Assembly (NCBI GenBank): GCA_963812505.1
Contig: CAWEVM010000023.1
Coordinates: 62,001 to 126,000, forward strand
DNA: 64,000 bases
Reading direction: 5' to 3'
Source: JAMXLO01 sp963812505
Lineage (GTDB): Bacteria > Pseudomonadota > Alphaproteobacteria > Acetobacterales > Acetobacteraceae
Shown here: positions 36,787-45,198 of the stretch, piece after piece
Numbering within the stretch: position 1 is the first letter of the stretch
How the letters are laid out: the number at the start of each line of letters is the position of its first letter
Translations under genes and position numbers: made by a program
Notes under the pieces: generated by a model
The model's input: the letters and a program-made list of their open reading frames with translations, nothing else
Database searches by the model: none
What the model was told of the DNA's origin: nothing

Positions 36787-37418
36787 AGGTCGCCGTGGTC
36801 GACTATGGCAGCGGCAACCTGACGTCTGCCTCGCGAGCACTCGCCCTTGCGGCAGAGCGTGCCGGGCTCGCGGCCGAAGTGCGTGTGACGGCGAACCCCG
36901 ACTATGTCGCCAACGCGGACCGGATCGTGTTACCCGGCCAAGGTGCCTTCGCCGACTGCTCGCGCGGACTGGCCGCGGTTACCGGCATGCGTCAGGCAAT
37001 CGAGATCGCCACCAGTCACGGCACCCCGTTCCTCGGCATCTGCGTCGGCATGCAGCTAATGGCAGAGCGCGGCCTGGAGCACGAGATCACCCCGGGCTTC
37101 GGCTGGATCGGCGGCCAGATCGCCGAGATGGAAGCCCCCGGCCTGCGGTTGCCTCAAATGGGCTGGAACGCACTGGAATTCGTTCCGGGGAATCACAAAC
37201 TGCTTGATGGTCTATGCCCGGGTGATCATGTGTATTTTGTCCACAGCTACGCCCTGGTCGGGGGCAACCCGCATGAAGCAATTGCTATGACAGATTATGG
37301 CGACCCGGTCGTGGCCATGGTCGCATCCGGCAATCGGGCCGGCACACAGTTCCATGTGGAAAAAAGCCAGGACGTTGGCATTCGCATCCTCGGCAACTTC
37401 CTGCACTGGAAGCCCTGA
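36783..37418 (+). CDS. hisH: Imidazole glycerol phosphate synthase, glutaminase subunit
   Basis: Class I glutamine amidotransferase subunit that supplies ammonia to HisF, 211 residues. The nucleophile is Cys87 in FLGICVGMQLM and the His/Glu pair lies in QFHVEKSQ. ATG 36783 gives the standard N-terminus MKVAVVDYGSGN. It overlaps the DUF2628 gene by 4 bases. Its partner hisF is 1.5 kb downstream, separated by a GNAT gene and hisA. Confidence 0.95.
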   Translation: MKVAVVDYGSGNLTSASRALALAAERAGLAAEVRVTANPDYVANADRIVLPGQGAFADCSRGLAAVTGMRQAIEIATSHGTPFLGICVGMQLMAERGLEHEITPGFGWIGGQIAEMEAPGLRLPQMGWNALEFVPGNHKLLDGLCPGDHVYFVHSYALVGGNPHEAIAMTDYGDPVVAMVASGNRAGTQFHVEKSQDVGIRILGNFLHWKP

Positions 37419-37422
37419 CGCA

Positions 37423-38007
37423 ATGGCCGACGAAGCTTTGTCCCATCCGGCGCAGCTCATGGTCGAGCGCGTCACCGAATTCACCGAGGACGACCTGCAC
37501 GCGCTGTGCGAGTCGACCTCCGCGGCGATCATCGACGGTGGCGGATTTGGCTGGGTGAGTCCGCCGGGCATGATGGCGCTGGAGACCTACTTTCGCGGTG
37601 TGCTGCTGGTGCCCGAGCGCGAGTTGTTTCTCGCCCGGCTGAACGGCTCTGTCGTCGGTTCGGCGCATCTCGTGCGTCCACCGCGCAACAACGAGGCGCA
37701 GGGTCATGCCGCGCACCTCATGCACGCCTACATCGCCCCTTACGCGCGCGGTCACGGCTTGGCGCGCATGCTGACGATCGAGGTCGAGGAGCGTGCGCGC
37801 GAGCTCGGCTATCACGTGCTCAATCTCGATGTGCGTGAGACGCAGGAGGCCGCGATCCGACTTTATGAGTCACTGGGCTTCGAGCGCTGGGGCGTCAATC
37901 CTGACTATGCCTTCGTGCGCGGTCAGGCGGTGCGTGGCTTCTTCTACAGCAAGCGTCTGCGCCGGCCGAGCACGCGAAGGGCGCAGAACGGGCAAAACGG
38001 TACGTGA
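37423..38007 (+). CDS. GNAT family N-acetyltransferase
   Basis: A 194-residue acetyltransferase. The acetyl-CoA-binding motif A is seen in HAYIAPYARGHGLARML, followed by LNLDVRETQEAAIRLYESLGFERWG, the standard GNAT C-terminal half. ATG 37423 lies 4 bases after the hisH stop. GNAT enzymes are not a known step of histidine synthesis; here the gene is probably a passenger in the operon or modifies a small molecule or protein N-terminus. Its last residues are basic and polar. Confidence 0.87.
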   Translation: MADEALSHPAQLMVERVTEFTEDDLHALCESTSAAIIDGGGFGWVSPPGMMALETYFRGVLLVPERELFLARLNGSVVGSAHLVRPPRNNEAQGHAAHLMHAYIAPYARGHGLARMLTIEVEERARELGYHVLNLDVRETQEAAIRLYESLGFERWGVNPDYAFVRGQAVRGFFYSKRLRRPSTRRAQNGQNGT

Positions 38008-38023
38008 GGAGCAGGCCGTCCTC

Positions 38024-38067
38024 TTCTCCCCCTCCCCTCGCGGGAGGGGGCCGGGGGGAGGGGGAGG
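38024..38067. repeat. C-rich/G-rich dispersed repeat, copy 3
   Basis: Third copy of the element seen at 1213 and 19278, here with the centre CCTCGCGGGAGG. It occupies the gap between the GNAT gene and hisA. Its last bases, GGGGAGG (38061-38067), are 8 bases before the hisA ATG at 38076, so the repeat supplies the ribosome-binding site. The arms can form a stable hairpin that might hide that site. Confidence 0.65.
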
Positions 38068-38075
38068 TTCTTTCC

Positions 38076-38825
38076 ATGCCCCCACTCACCCTGTACCCCG
38101 CGATCGACCTGAAGGACGGGCAGTGCGTGCGGCTGCGCCGTGGCGCGATGGACGATGCGACCGTTTATTCATCCGACCCTGCCGGCCAGGCGCTTGCCTG
38201 GCAGGAGGCGGGCTGCACCTGGCTCCACGTCGTCGACCTGAACGGCGCATTTGCCGGGAAACCGGTGAACGGGGCCGCGGTAACTGCCATCCTGGGTGCC
38301 GTGACAATCCCGGTGCAGCTCGGCGGCGGCATCCGCGACATGGCGGGCATCGAGGCCTGGCTCGCCGCGGGCGTCCGCCGGATAATCCTGGGGAGCGCCG
38401 CGGTGAAGAACCCTCCACTGGTGCGCGAAGCCTGCCGCAGCTTTCCCGGACGCATCGTGGTCGGCATAGATGCGCGCGACGGCAAGGTGGCGACCGAGGG
38501 TTGGTCCGAGTCGTCAACTATCGGTGCAAGGGACCTCGCCCAGTCATTCGAGGACGCCGGTGTGGCGGCAATCGTCTATACCGACATCAGCCGTGACGGC
38601 ATGCTGAGCGGCCTCAACCTGCCGCAGACAGTGGCGCTGGCAGGCGCAGTGGCAACGCCGGTCATTGCCTCGGGCGGTGTCGGCGGCCCCCAGGACCTGA
38701 TCGATCTGCGCAACGCCGCTCACGGCACGCGAATCGAGGGAGCCATTGTCGGCCGCGCCCTGTATGATGGGCGGATCGACCCCGCGCTGGCACTCACATT
38801 ACTGTCGCATCCATATAACCATTGA
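38076..38825 (+). CDS. hisA: ProFAR isomerase (HisA)
   Basis: 1-(5-phosphoribosyl)-5-[(5-phosphoribosylamino)methylideneamino]imidazole-4-carboxamide isomerase, a (beta/alpha)8 barrel of 249 residues. The N-terminal active-site aspartate lies in YPAIDLKDG (Asp11), the second in GIDARDGKVAT. The phosphate-binding motifs are QLGGGIR and VIASGGVG. ATG 38076 follows the G-rich repeat, whose end serves as ribosome site. Confidence 0.95.
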   Translation: MPPLTLYPAIDLKDGQCVRLRRGAMDDATVYSSDPAGQALAWQEAGCTWLHVVDLNGAFAGKPVNGAAVTAILGAVTIPVQLGGGIRDMAGIEAWLAAGVRRIILGSAAVKNPPLVREACRSFPGRIVVGIDARDGKVATEGWSESSTIGARDLAQSFEDAGVAAIVYTDISRDGMLSGLNLPQTVALAGAVATPVIASGGVGGPQDLIDLRNAAHGTRIEGAIVGRALYDGRIDPALALTLLSHPYNH

Positions 38826-38930
38826 TCCGTACAAATCGTTGGAACATCTGCTACAGGCAGCCTGTGCAGATCAAACCTTGTGCATAAACACTTGCCTTGC
38901 CTACGGGAGCCTATTCTAAGAATTACGCAC

Positions 38931-39701
38931 ATGTTGAAATTACGTGTCATTCCCTGCCTGGACGTGAAGGACGGCCGCGTGGTCAAGGGGGTCAACTTCG
39001 TGTCCCTGCGCGACGCCGGCGATCCGGTGGAGCAGGCTGCGCTGTACGACGCGGCCGGCGCCGACGAGCTGTGCTTTCTCGACATCACCGCCAGTCATGA
39101 GAATCGCGATACGATCCTGGACGTTGTGTCGCGTACCGCGGCACGGGTGTTCCTGCCACTGACGGTAGGCGGCGGCATTCGCTCTACCGATGATATGCGC
39201 CGCCTGCTGCTGGCCGGCACCGATAAGTGCAGCATCAACTCGGCGGCGGTGGCGCGGCCGGAACTTGTGCGCGAGGCGGCGCAGAAATTTGGCAGCCAGT
39301 GCGTCGTGGTCGCGGTGGACGCGAAGCAGTCCGGGCCGGGACGCTGGGAAGTGTTCACCCATGGCGGCCGTCGCCCGACCGGCATCGATGCGGTGGCATG
39401 GTGCCGCCACGTGGCTGAGCTTGGCGCTGGCGAAATCCTGCTGACCAGCATGGACCGCGACGGCACTGGTCGCGGCTTCGATGTCGACCTGTTGCGCGCA
39501 GTGGGTGCTGCGGTGCGGCTGCCGGTGATTGCCTCAGGCGGCGTCGGAACGCTGCAGCACTTCGTTGAAGGCGCAGAGGCAGGTGCCACCGGCCTGCTGG
39601 CGGCCAGCGTGTTCCATTTCGGCACGTTCACCATCGCACAGGTCAAGGCGGCGCTGCATCGGGCGGGCCTCCCCGTGCGCCTGCCGCGCCGCGCGGCCTA
39701 A
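38931..39701 (+). CDS. hisF: Imidazole glycerol phosphate synthase, cyclase subunit
   Basis: Barrel enzyme that closes the imidazole ring with ammonia from HisH, 256 residues. The catalytic aspartates are Asp11 (PCLDVKDG) and Asp130 (VVAVDAK). Phosphate-binding motifs LTVGGGIR and VIASGGVG are intact. ATG 38931 gives the normal N-terminus MLKLRVIPCLD. The 105-base gap from hisA is longer than other gaps in the run and is A+T-richer, so a separate promoter is possible. Confidence 0.96.
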   Translation: MLKLRVIPCLDVKDGRVVKGVNFVSLRDAGDPVEQAALYDAAGADELCFLDITASHENRDTILDVVSRTAARVFLPLTVGGGIRSTDDMRRLLLAGTDKCSINSAAVARPELVREAAQKFGSQCVVVAVDAKQSGPGRWEVFTHGGRRPTGIDAVAWCRHVAELGAGEILLTSMDRDGTGRGFDVDLLRAVGAAVRLPVIASGGVGTLQHFVEGAEAGATGLLAASVFHFGTFTIAQVKAALHRAGLPVRLPRRAA

Positions 39702-39711
39702 GGAGGCTGCG

Positions 39712-40218
39712 ATGGCCAAGGCAGTCAAACAGCGGCCCGACAACAAGCGCAAGAAGCTGTCCAAGCCGAAGAAGCTCCGCAAGCCCGGCAAGCGCGTGAT
39801 CGAGCAGCCCGAGGCAACCGAGGTCCCGCGTCCGCCGCCACCTCTGGCACTCGGACCGGCGGCCATGGTGCTGGACCGGCTATGGTCCGTGGTGATGAGC
39901 CGGCGCACCGCCAATCCTGCGGCCAGCCATTCGGCGCGCCTTCTGTCCCGCGGCGCCGCCAAGGTGGCGCAGAAATTCGGTGAGGAAGCAGTCGAGTGCC
40001 TGATCGAGGCCGTTGCCGGCAACCGTGACGCTGTGGTGGCCGAAAGCGCCGATGTGCTCTACCACCTGATCGTTCTGTGGGTTGCGAGCGGCATCCGCCC
40101 GGACGAGGTGTGGGAGGAGCTGAAGCGCCGCGAGGGCATCAGCGGCATTGCGGAAAAGGCCAGCCGTGCCCGGAACCTGCCTGTTGCGTTCGGCCTGGAG
40201 ACGACGAAAATCCCCTGA
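39712..40218 (+). CDS. hisE: Phosphoribosyl-ATP diphosphatase with N-terminal Lys/Pro-rich extension
   Basis: Second step of histidine synthesis: hydrolyses phosphoribosyl-ATP to phosphoribosyl-AMP. The MazG-like HisE domain (about 52-150) has KVAQKFGEEAVECLIEA and ESADVLYHLIVLW with the metal-binding acidic residues. The protein has 168 residues because a basic, proline-rich extension (about 1-45, KRKKLSKPKKLRKPGKR) precedes the domain; typical HisE is near 100 residues. AGGAGG (39701-39706) before ATG 39712 shows that the extension is translated. Confidence 0.92.
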   Translation: MAKAVKQRPDNKRKKLSKPKKLRKPGKRVIEQPEATEVPRPPPPLALGPAAMVLDRLWSVVMSRRTANPAASHSARLLSRGAAKVAQKFGEEAVECLIEAVAGNRDAVVAESADVLYHLIVLWVASGIRPDEVWEELKRREGISGIAEKASRARNLPVAFGLETTKIP

Positions 40219-40236
40219 TCCGAGGGGAGACCAGCC

Positions 40237-40617
40237 ATGGCTGTCAGTGGCCTGCCGCCTTACGACGCGAGCAACATCTTCGCGCGCATCCTGCGCGGCG
40301 AGATCCCCAGCCAGAAGGCGTACGAGGATGAGTGGGCATTGGCGTTCCATGACATCAACCCCCAGGCGCCGACGCATGTGCTGGTGATCCCGAAGGGCAG
40401 ATACGTGTCATTCGCGGATTTCAGCGCGAGCGCCAGCGCCGATGAGATCGCCGGATTCGTGCGCGCGGTCGGCAAGGTGGCCAAGGACCTCGGGCTGGAG
40501 ACGCAGGGCTATCGGCTCCTCGCCAACATGGGTGAGCACAGCGGCCAGGAAGTGCCGCACTTCCACGTGCACCTGTTCGCCGGCCGACCGCTCGGGCGCA
40601 TGCTGCCGTCAGGCTGA
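40237..40617 (+). CDS. Histidine triad (HIT) family protein
   Basis: A 126-residue nucleotide-binding protein of the HINT/HIT family, probably hydrolysing AMP-linked substrates such as adenosine phosphoramidates. The triad is HFHVHLF (His108, His110, His112). The N-terminal NIFARILRGEIPS and the THVLVIPKGRY motif are standard. It follows hisE by 18 bases, an arrangement common in this group, so it is likely co-transcribed. Confidence 0.92.
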   Translation: MAVSGLPPYDASNIFARILRGEIPSQKAYEDEWALAFHDINPQAPTHVLVIPKGRYVSFADFSASASADEIAGFVRAVGKVAKDLGLETQGYRLLANMGEHSGQEVPHFHVHLFAGRPLGRMLPSG

Positions 40618-40636
40618 TGGTCAATGATGCTGACGG

Positions 40637-42367
40637 TCAGTGATCGATCGTGATCCGTAGCTCTGCGAGATTCCCAATCGCCTGACTGGTCGCGTTGCTC
40701 GCCAATCGCGCGACCAGAAAACCGGCGAGCCGCATTGCTCCGTCAGACTCGATGATCTGCTCGCGTGTCGGCCTGACCTGAGTGATCACCAGTGGTGGCC
40801 CGGCGTAGACAATACGAATCCGCAGTTGCAACTCGTTGAACCCAAGCTCGAGCGTGATGTCTCCGGCGGCCAGTTCGCCATCCCGGATGGCGTCGATCAC
40901 CTCCGCCAGGACATGGCCGGCCCGCTCGATGACGTCGCGCCGCGCTCCCCAGCGGGCACCGCATTCGTTCACGAACCGCTCGATCGCCTCGTGTGCCAAG
41001 ACCTCGGCAGATATTGTCAGCCGCTCGCGCCGCGCGATGCCGATGCGGAGAACTGGGTTGAGCACCAGCGCGACGGCGACGCCCAGCAACAGTGGCGACC
41101 CGGTGATGGGCACCAGCCACTCGGGCATCCCGTGCGCCGCAGCGGCAATCGCCGGGCTGGCAACGGCCGCCGCGAAGGCTATGCCGAGAGTGAACGTCTT
41201 GCGTGCGTCGAGCAGCCGCGAGGCGATGATCTCGATGCCGTTGATGATCAGCGCGCAGGAGTTGAATACCAGCGCCGCGCCGATCACCGGCTGCGGCATC
41301 AGCACCACGAGCATGGCGAATTTCGGGAACAGCGACAGCAGCAGGAAGCCCAGTGCTACCGCATATGCGATTGTCCTGCTCGTCGCCTGGATTGACGCGG
41401 AGAGACCGACACCGGCAGGGCTCGCAGATTGTCCCACGCCACCCAGGAGCGCAGCCAGGATCGCTCCCAGGCCATCCGCCAGCACGCCGCCAGCAAGCGA
41501 TGGCAGGTCCTGGCGCCGCCAATCAGCATCGTTCATCTTCTGAACAGCCGTCACGCAGGCAATCGTGGACAGCGTGGCGGCGGCGCCGCCCACCAGCAGC
41601 GGCAACAGCAGCGACGGGCTGAAGGCAAGTCCGGTCACGCCGAAGCGCGGGACGCGAAACCACGGCGCGCTGGCCAGACGCTGTGTCATGTCTGAACCGG
41701 CGGTGCCGAGTGCCAGCGAGGCGGCGTATCCTCCGATGATGCCGATGGCGGCGCTGAACAACCGAAGTCGAGCGCCCCACACGCTGCATGTGACCATCGC
41801 TGCCAGGGTGACGCACCCCAACACGATGCGCTGATGGAACAGCGGGTCGCTTGGCACGCCACCGATAATGTCCGGAATGCCGAACCTGCCCAAGGTGACA
41901 CCCGTGAGCAGCACCGAGAGCCCCGCCAGCTCGGCCGGCAGCAGGGAACGCAGAACGCGCAGGAAGCGCGACGCCACCGATTGCAGCAGCCCAATCGAGA
42001 TGATCAATCCCCAGACCATGGGCATTCCACCGAGCCGCAACGCGACCAGCGATCCGGCCATATGCACGCTGGAAAGTCCCGGAATGACAAGGAAACCGGA
42101 CCCGACAGGACCTCTCCGCTTGTTTTGCAACAGGCCGCCGCAGGCCGAGCCGATCATGCCGAGGCTCACGAGGTTGATTTCCTGGTCAAGGCTCGCCCCT
42201 GCTGCGGTCGCAACCACGACGGCGTAGAGCAGCGGGATCGACAGGACCGCGACGTATTGCAGGCCGATGACAGCGAGTATCGGCAGCGGCGGTCGCTCAT
42301 CCAGCCAATAAATCAGGTTGTTCGGTCGGCGAATGACCAGCCTCCAGTTTACCGGCCATCGACCCAC
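40637..42367 (-). CDS. NCS2 (xanthine/uracil) family permease with C-terminal ATPase-like domain
   Basis: A 576-residue protein. Residues about 25-440 form an NCS2 nucleobase permease with about 12-14 segments, beginning DERPPLPILAVIGLQYVA; the QNKRRGPVGSGFLVIPG and GGVGQSASPAGVGLSASIQATSR regions are characteristic. Residues about 450-576 are soluble and resemble an RsbW-like ATPase fold (VIERAGHVLAEVIDAI, then LAGFLVARLAS). The nucleotide boxes are degenerate: the DxGxG position reads YAGPPL. It is divergent from RsbW-like and STAS genes, which suggests regulated transport. The substrate is unknown. Confidence 0.85.
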   Translation of the reverse strand: MGRWPVNWRLVIRRPNNLIYWLDERPPLPILAVIGLQYVAVLSIPLLYAVVVATAAGASLDQEINLVSLGMIGSACGGLLQNKRRGPVGSGFLVIPGLSSVHMAGSLVALRLGGMPMVWGLIISIGLLQSVASRFLRVLRSLLPAELAGLSVLLTGVTLGRFGIPDIIGGVPSDPLFHQRIVLGCVTLAAMVTCSVWGARLRLFSAAIGIIGGYAASLALGTAGSDMTQRLASAPWFRVPRFGVTGLAFSPSLLLPLLVGGAAATLSTIACVTAVQKMNDADWRRQDLPSLAGGVLADGLGAILAALLGGVGQSASPAGVGLSASIQATSRTIAYAVALGFLLLSLFPKFAMLVVLMPQPVIGAALVFNSCALIINGIEIIASRLLDARKTFTLGIAFAAAVASPAIAAAAHGMPEWLVPITGSPLLLGVAVALVLNPVLRIGIARRERLTISAEVLAHEAIERFVNECGARWGARRDVIERAGHVLAEVIDAIRDGELAAGDITLELGFNELQLRIRIVYAGPPLVITQVRPTREQIIESDGAMRLAGFLVARLASNATSQAIGNLAELRITIDH

Positions 42368-42373
42368 CGGAGA

Positions 42374-42853
42374 TTGACCACTACTCTATCCGCCGCGTCG
42401 CAGCCCGACACAGAGGTCCATATCGAACATCCTGCGCAACGCCTGGCAATCGGCAACGAGCAGGCGGAAGTCGCGCGGGCTGCCGATTGGCTCGATCGGT
42501 GTAGTCAGGCGGTCGGCCTGCCACCCGAGCTGTGTACTGCTCTGCAGATCGCGCTGGATGAGGTGCTGACCAATATCCTGAAATACGCCTACACCGATAC
42601 CGCGCGACATGCGATCGAGTTGAGCGTGTCAGCGGGTCCGGCGCTTGTGGTCCTTGAGGTGATCGACGATGGTGTGCCATTCGATCCGACGCTGAGGCCA
42701 CCCGGCGCCTCGGGCTGCGGCGTGACGCAACCGCAATTGGGTGGTCATGGACTGACGATCCTTGCGAGGCTCATGGATGAGGTGACATACGCACGGAGAG
42801 ACGGCCGGAATCACTTGACGTTGCGAAAGAATGTCAATCCGCATCAGATATGA
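42374..42853 (+). CDS. RsbW-like serine kinase/anti-sigma-type ATPase
   Basis: A GHKL-fold ATP-binding protein of about 159 residues. The N-box is ALDEVLTNILKYAY, the G1 box VIDDGVPFDP and the G2 box GGHGLTI; all look functional. Such proteins phosphorylate STAS partners and sequester a sigma factor or other target. The start is uncertain: TTG 42374 is the most upstream choice before the divergent permease gene, and no ATG is in frame. Its stop overlaps the STAS gene by 4 bases (ATGA). Confidence 0.83.
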   Translation: MTTTLSAASQPDTEVHIEHPAQRLAIGNEQAEVARAADWLDRCSQAVGLPPELCTALQIALDEVLTNILKYAYTDTARHAIELSVSAGPALVVLEVIDDGVPFDPTLRPPGASGCGVTQPQLGGHGLTILARLMDEVTYARRDGRNHLTLRKNVNPHQI

Positions 42854-43212
42854 CGGGGGACGCCGTGGACATCGTCGAATCAAAGGTGGGTCAGGTGGTT
42901 GTCATGGTGCTCGCCGGGCGTCTGGACAGCACCAGCGTGCGAGACTTCAGCACTCGCATCAACGCGCACTTCGATGCCGGCACCAATGCGCTGCTCATGG
43001 ACATGGCACACCTTGCCTATATCACCAGCGCCTCGTTTCGCGCCCTCGCCCTGGCGCATCGCCGCGCCAAGGATTGCGGCACGGCACTCGCATTGTGCGG
43101 ATTGAACGCCATCGTCAATGAACTGTTCGATCTGACCGGATTCAGCGACAGCTTTGAGATCTATCCCAACCGCGAAGCCGGCTTGGTCGCCCTGGCCAAG
43201 GTGACCGTCTGA
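42850..43212 (+). CDS. STAS-domain anti-anti-sigma-type protein
   Basis: A 120-residue single STAS domain, as in RsbV/SpoIIAA. The core motif is LLMDMAHLAYITSASFRALALAHRRAK. Ser60 lies where many STAS proteins carry the phosphorylated serine region, but the usual glycine after it is Ser62, so the exact phosphosite is unclear. It is translationally coupled to the RsbW-like gene, making a kinase-substrate pair. The target may be a sigma factor elsewhere or the ATPase-like tail of the adjacent permease. Confidence 0.87.
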   Translation: MTGDAVDIVESKVGQVVVMVLAGRLDSTSVRDFSTRINAHFDAGTNALLMDMAHLAYITSASFRALALAHRRAKDCGTALALCGLNAIVNELFDLTGFSDSFEIYPNREAGLVALAKVTV

Positions 43213-43227
43213 GCGCCGCTTGGCGCC

Positions 43228-44445
43228 TCAGTTCATCACCTGGATCATCTCGCGAACCCGCGGATAGACCTCGTTCGCCCAGCGTCTTCCGCTGAACACG
43301 CCGTAATGGCCGACACCGGTCTGCAGATGGTCCTGCTTGAGGTTGACCGGAATTCGGCTGCACAGGTCCAACGCCGCCATGGTCTGCCCGATCGCGCAGA
43401 TATCGTCGCGCTCGCCTTCCACCGTCAGCAGTCCCATGCGCCGGATTGCCATCGGCCGCACCGGTTCGCCATGCCAGGTCAGCACGCCCCGCGGCAGGTC
43501 GTGCTCCTGGAACACACGCCGCACCGTCTCGAGATAGAACTCCGCCGGCAGGTCCATCACCGCCCCGTACTCGTCGTAGAACCTGCGGTGAGCCTCCGCG
43601 CTGATGTGGTCGCCGCCGACCAGGCTGCGGAACTGCCCGAAATGCGCACTGATGTGCCGATCGAGGTTCATGCTCATGAACGCCGAGAGCTGCACGAATC
43701 CAGGATAGACGTGGCGGAACGCACCCGGAAAGCGCCAGGGCACCGCGCTGATCAGATGCCGGTCGAACCACTCGATCGACCGCGACTGCGCAAGCTCGTT
43801 GACCTTGGTCGGATTGACCCGCGTGTCGATCGGCCCCGCCATCAGCGTCATGCTGTGCGGGACCGCCGCATCGCCGGCCTCTGCCATCACCGCGGCGGCG
43901 GCGAGCGTGGCCACCGCCGGCTGACAGACCGCGACAATATGGCTGCCGGGGCCCATCACGCGCAGAAATCGGATGATATGATCGACGAACTCGTCGAAGC
44001 CGAAACGCCCCTCGGCCAGAGGCACGTCCCGCGCGTTCTTCCAGTCGGTGATGTACAGGTCGTGCTCCGGGAGCATCACCTGGACAGTGCCGCGCAACAG
44101 GGTCGCGAAGTGGCCCGACATTGGCGCGACGAGCAGCACGCGCGGCTGCTGCACCGTGTGATCCTTGCGAAAGTGCAGCAGCGTGCCGAACGGAGTGTCA
44201 TCGGCCGCCTCCTCGGCTACCGCGACAGTATGGTTGTTCACCGTCACGACATCGATACCGAACTGCGGTCGATGATGGGTGAGACCCATTTCAGCGAACA
44301 TTGTCAGGCCGGCCGAGATATGCCGTACCGGCGACGGCATGCATGTGCCGCAATCAGCCAGCTTCGCCAAACGGGCACCCATGCGAGCAAACTGCCGCAG
44401 CGGAAACAGCAGATCCGCCTGCGCCTGATAGAGCTGATACATCAT
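43228..44445 (-). CDS. phaZ: Intracellular polyhydroxyalkanoate depolymerase
   Basis: A 405-residue intracellular PHA depolymerase that mobilises storage polyester. The nucleophile in this family is a cysteine, seen here as Cys174 in VAVCQPAVAT. MYQLYQAQADLLFPLR at the N-terminus, LYITDWKNARDVPL, and QTGVGHYGVFSGRRW at the C-terminus (with the catalytic histidine) match the family. There is no signal peptide, in keeping with an intracellular enzyme. No PHA synthase gene lies in the window. Confidence 0.92.
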   Translation of the reverse strand: MMYQLYQAQADLLFPLRQFARMGARLAKLADCGTCMPSPVRHISAGLTMFAEMGLTHHRPQFGIDVVTVNNHTVAVAEEAADDTPFGTLLHFRKDHTVQQPRVLLVAPMSGHFATLLRGTVQVMLPEHDLYITDWKNARDVPLAEGRFGFDEFVDHIIRFLRVMGPGSHIVAVCQPAVATLAAAAVMAEAGDAAVPHSMTLMAGPIDTRVNPTKVNELAQSRSIEWFDRHLISAVPWRFPGAFRHVYPGFVQLSAFMSMNLDRHISAHFGQFRSLVGGDHISAEAHRRFYDEYGAVMDLPAEFYLETVRRVFQEHDLPRGVLTWHGEPVRPMAIRRMGLLTVEGERDDICAIGQTMAALDLCSRIPVNLKQDHLQTGVGHYGVFSGRRWANEVYPRVREMIQVMN

Positions 44446-44540
44446 CGACCGGCGGAGGCAGTATTCATGCGATTCGCGTACGGATGGTTTCAGGCATTAT
44501 ATTGCAGCGCAGCATGGACCGATCGATGAAGGAAGGCAAC

Positions 44541-45191
44541 ATGGCTACGCTCCTGATCAGTAGCAAGAACTACTCGTCGTGGTCCCTGCGCGGCTTCCTG
44601 CTAGCTCGGCTGGCGCGGATCGAGTTTGAGGAGAAAGTCGTCGCCTCCGATGACCTCAATACTCGTGCCGAGCTGCTGCTGCGTGCCTCGTCGATCCGGG
44701 TGCCATGTCTGGTCCATGACGGCGTGACCGTCTGGGACACGCTGGCGATCGCCGAGTACCTCAATGAGGTGAGTCCGAAGGCGGGCCTGTATCCAGGCGA
44801 CCGTATGGCCCGCGCCCATTGCCGCTCGATCTCCGGCGAAATGCACGCGGGCTTCTCCGCGCTGCGTTCGTCAATGCCGATGAACCTCCGCACCGAGGGG
44901 CGGCGGATCGCCATCTGGTCCGCCGCGCAGGCCGATATCGACCGGATCACCGAAATCTGGCGCGGGTGCCTCGATACCTGGAAGGGCCCGTGGTTGTTCG
45001 GCAGAACGCCGACGGTCGCAGATGCCATGTATGCGCCGGTGGTCACCCGCTTCCGCAGCTATGCCGTCGAGGTCGACCCCGTCTCCGCCGCCTATTGCGC
45101 GCATATCTGCGGCTGGCCAGATCTCGTCGAGTGGGTCGCGGCAGCGCAGCTTGAGCCCGAGCAGATCGAGGAGCTGGAAGTCGAGTTCTGA
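44541..45191 (+). CDS. Glutathione S-transferase family protein
   Basis: A 216-residue GST. The thioredoxin-fold N-terminal domain starts TLLISSKNYSSWSLRGFLLARLA, where the serine of SSWS is the likely catalytic residue. VPCLVHDGVTVWDTLAIAEYLNE is the glutathione-binding segment. The C-terminal helical domain contains TVADAMYAPVVTRFRSY. AAGGAAGG precedes ATG 44541. It is divergent from phaZ across 95 bases. Substrate unknown. Confidence 0.9.
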   Translation: MATLLISSKNYSSWSLRGFLLARLARIEFEEKVVASDDLNTRAELLLRASSIRVPCLVHDGVTVWDTLAIAEYLNEVSPKAGLYPGDRMARAHCRSISGEMHAGFSALRSSMPMNLRTEGRRIAIWSAAQADIDRITEIWRGCLDTWKGPWLFGRTPTVADAMYAPVVTRFRSYAVEVDPVSAAYCAHICGWPDLVEWVAAAQLEPEQIEELEVEF

Positions 45192-45198
45192 CGCCTGA

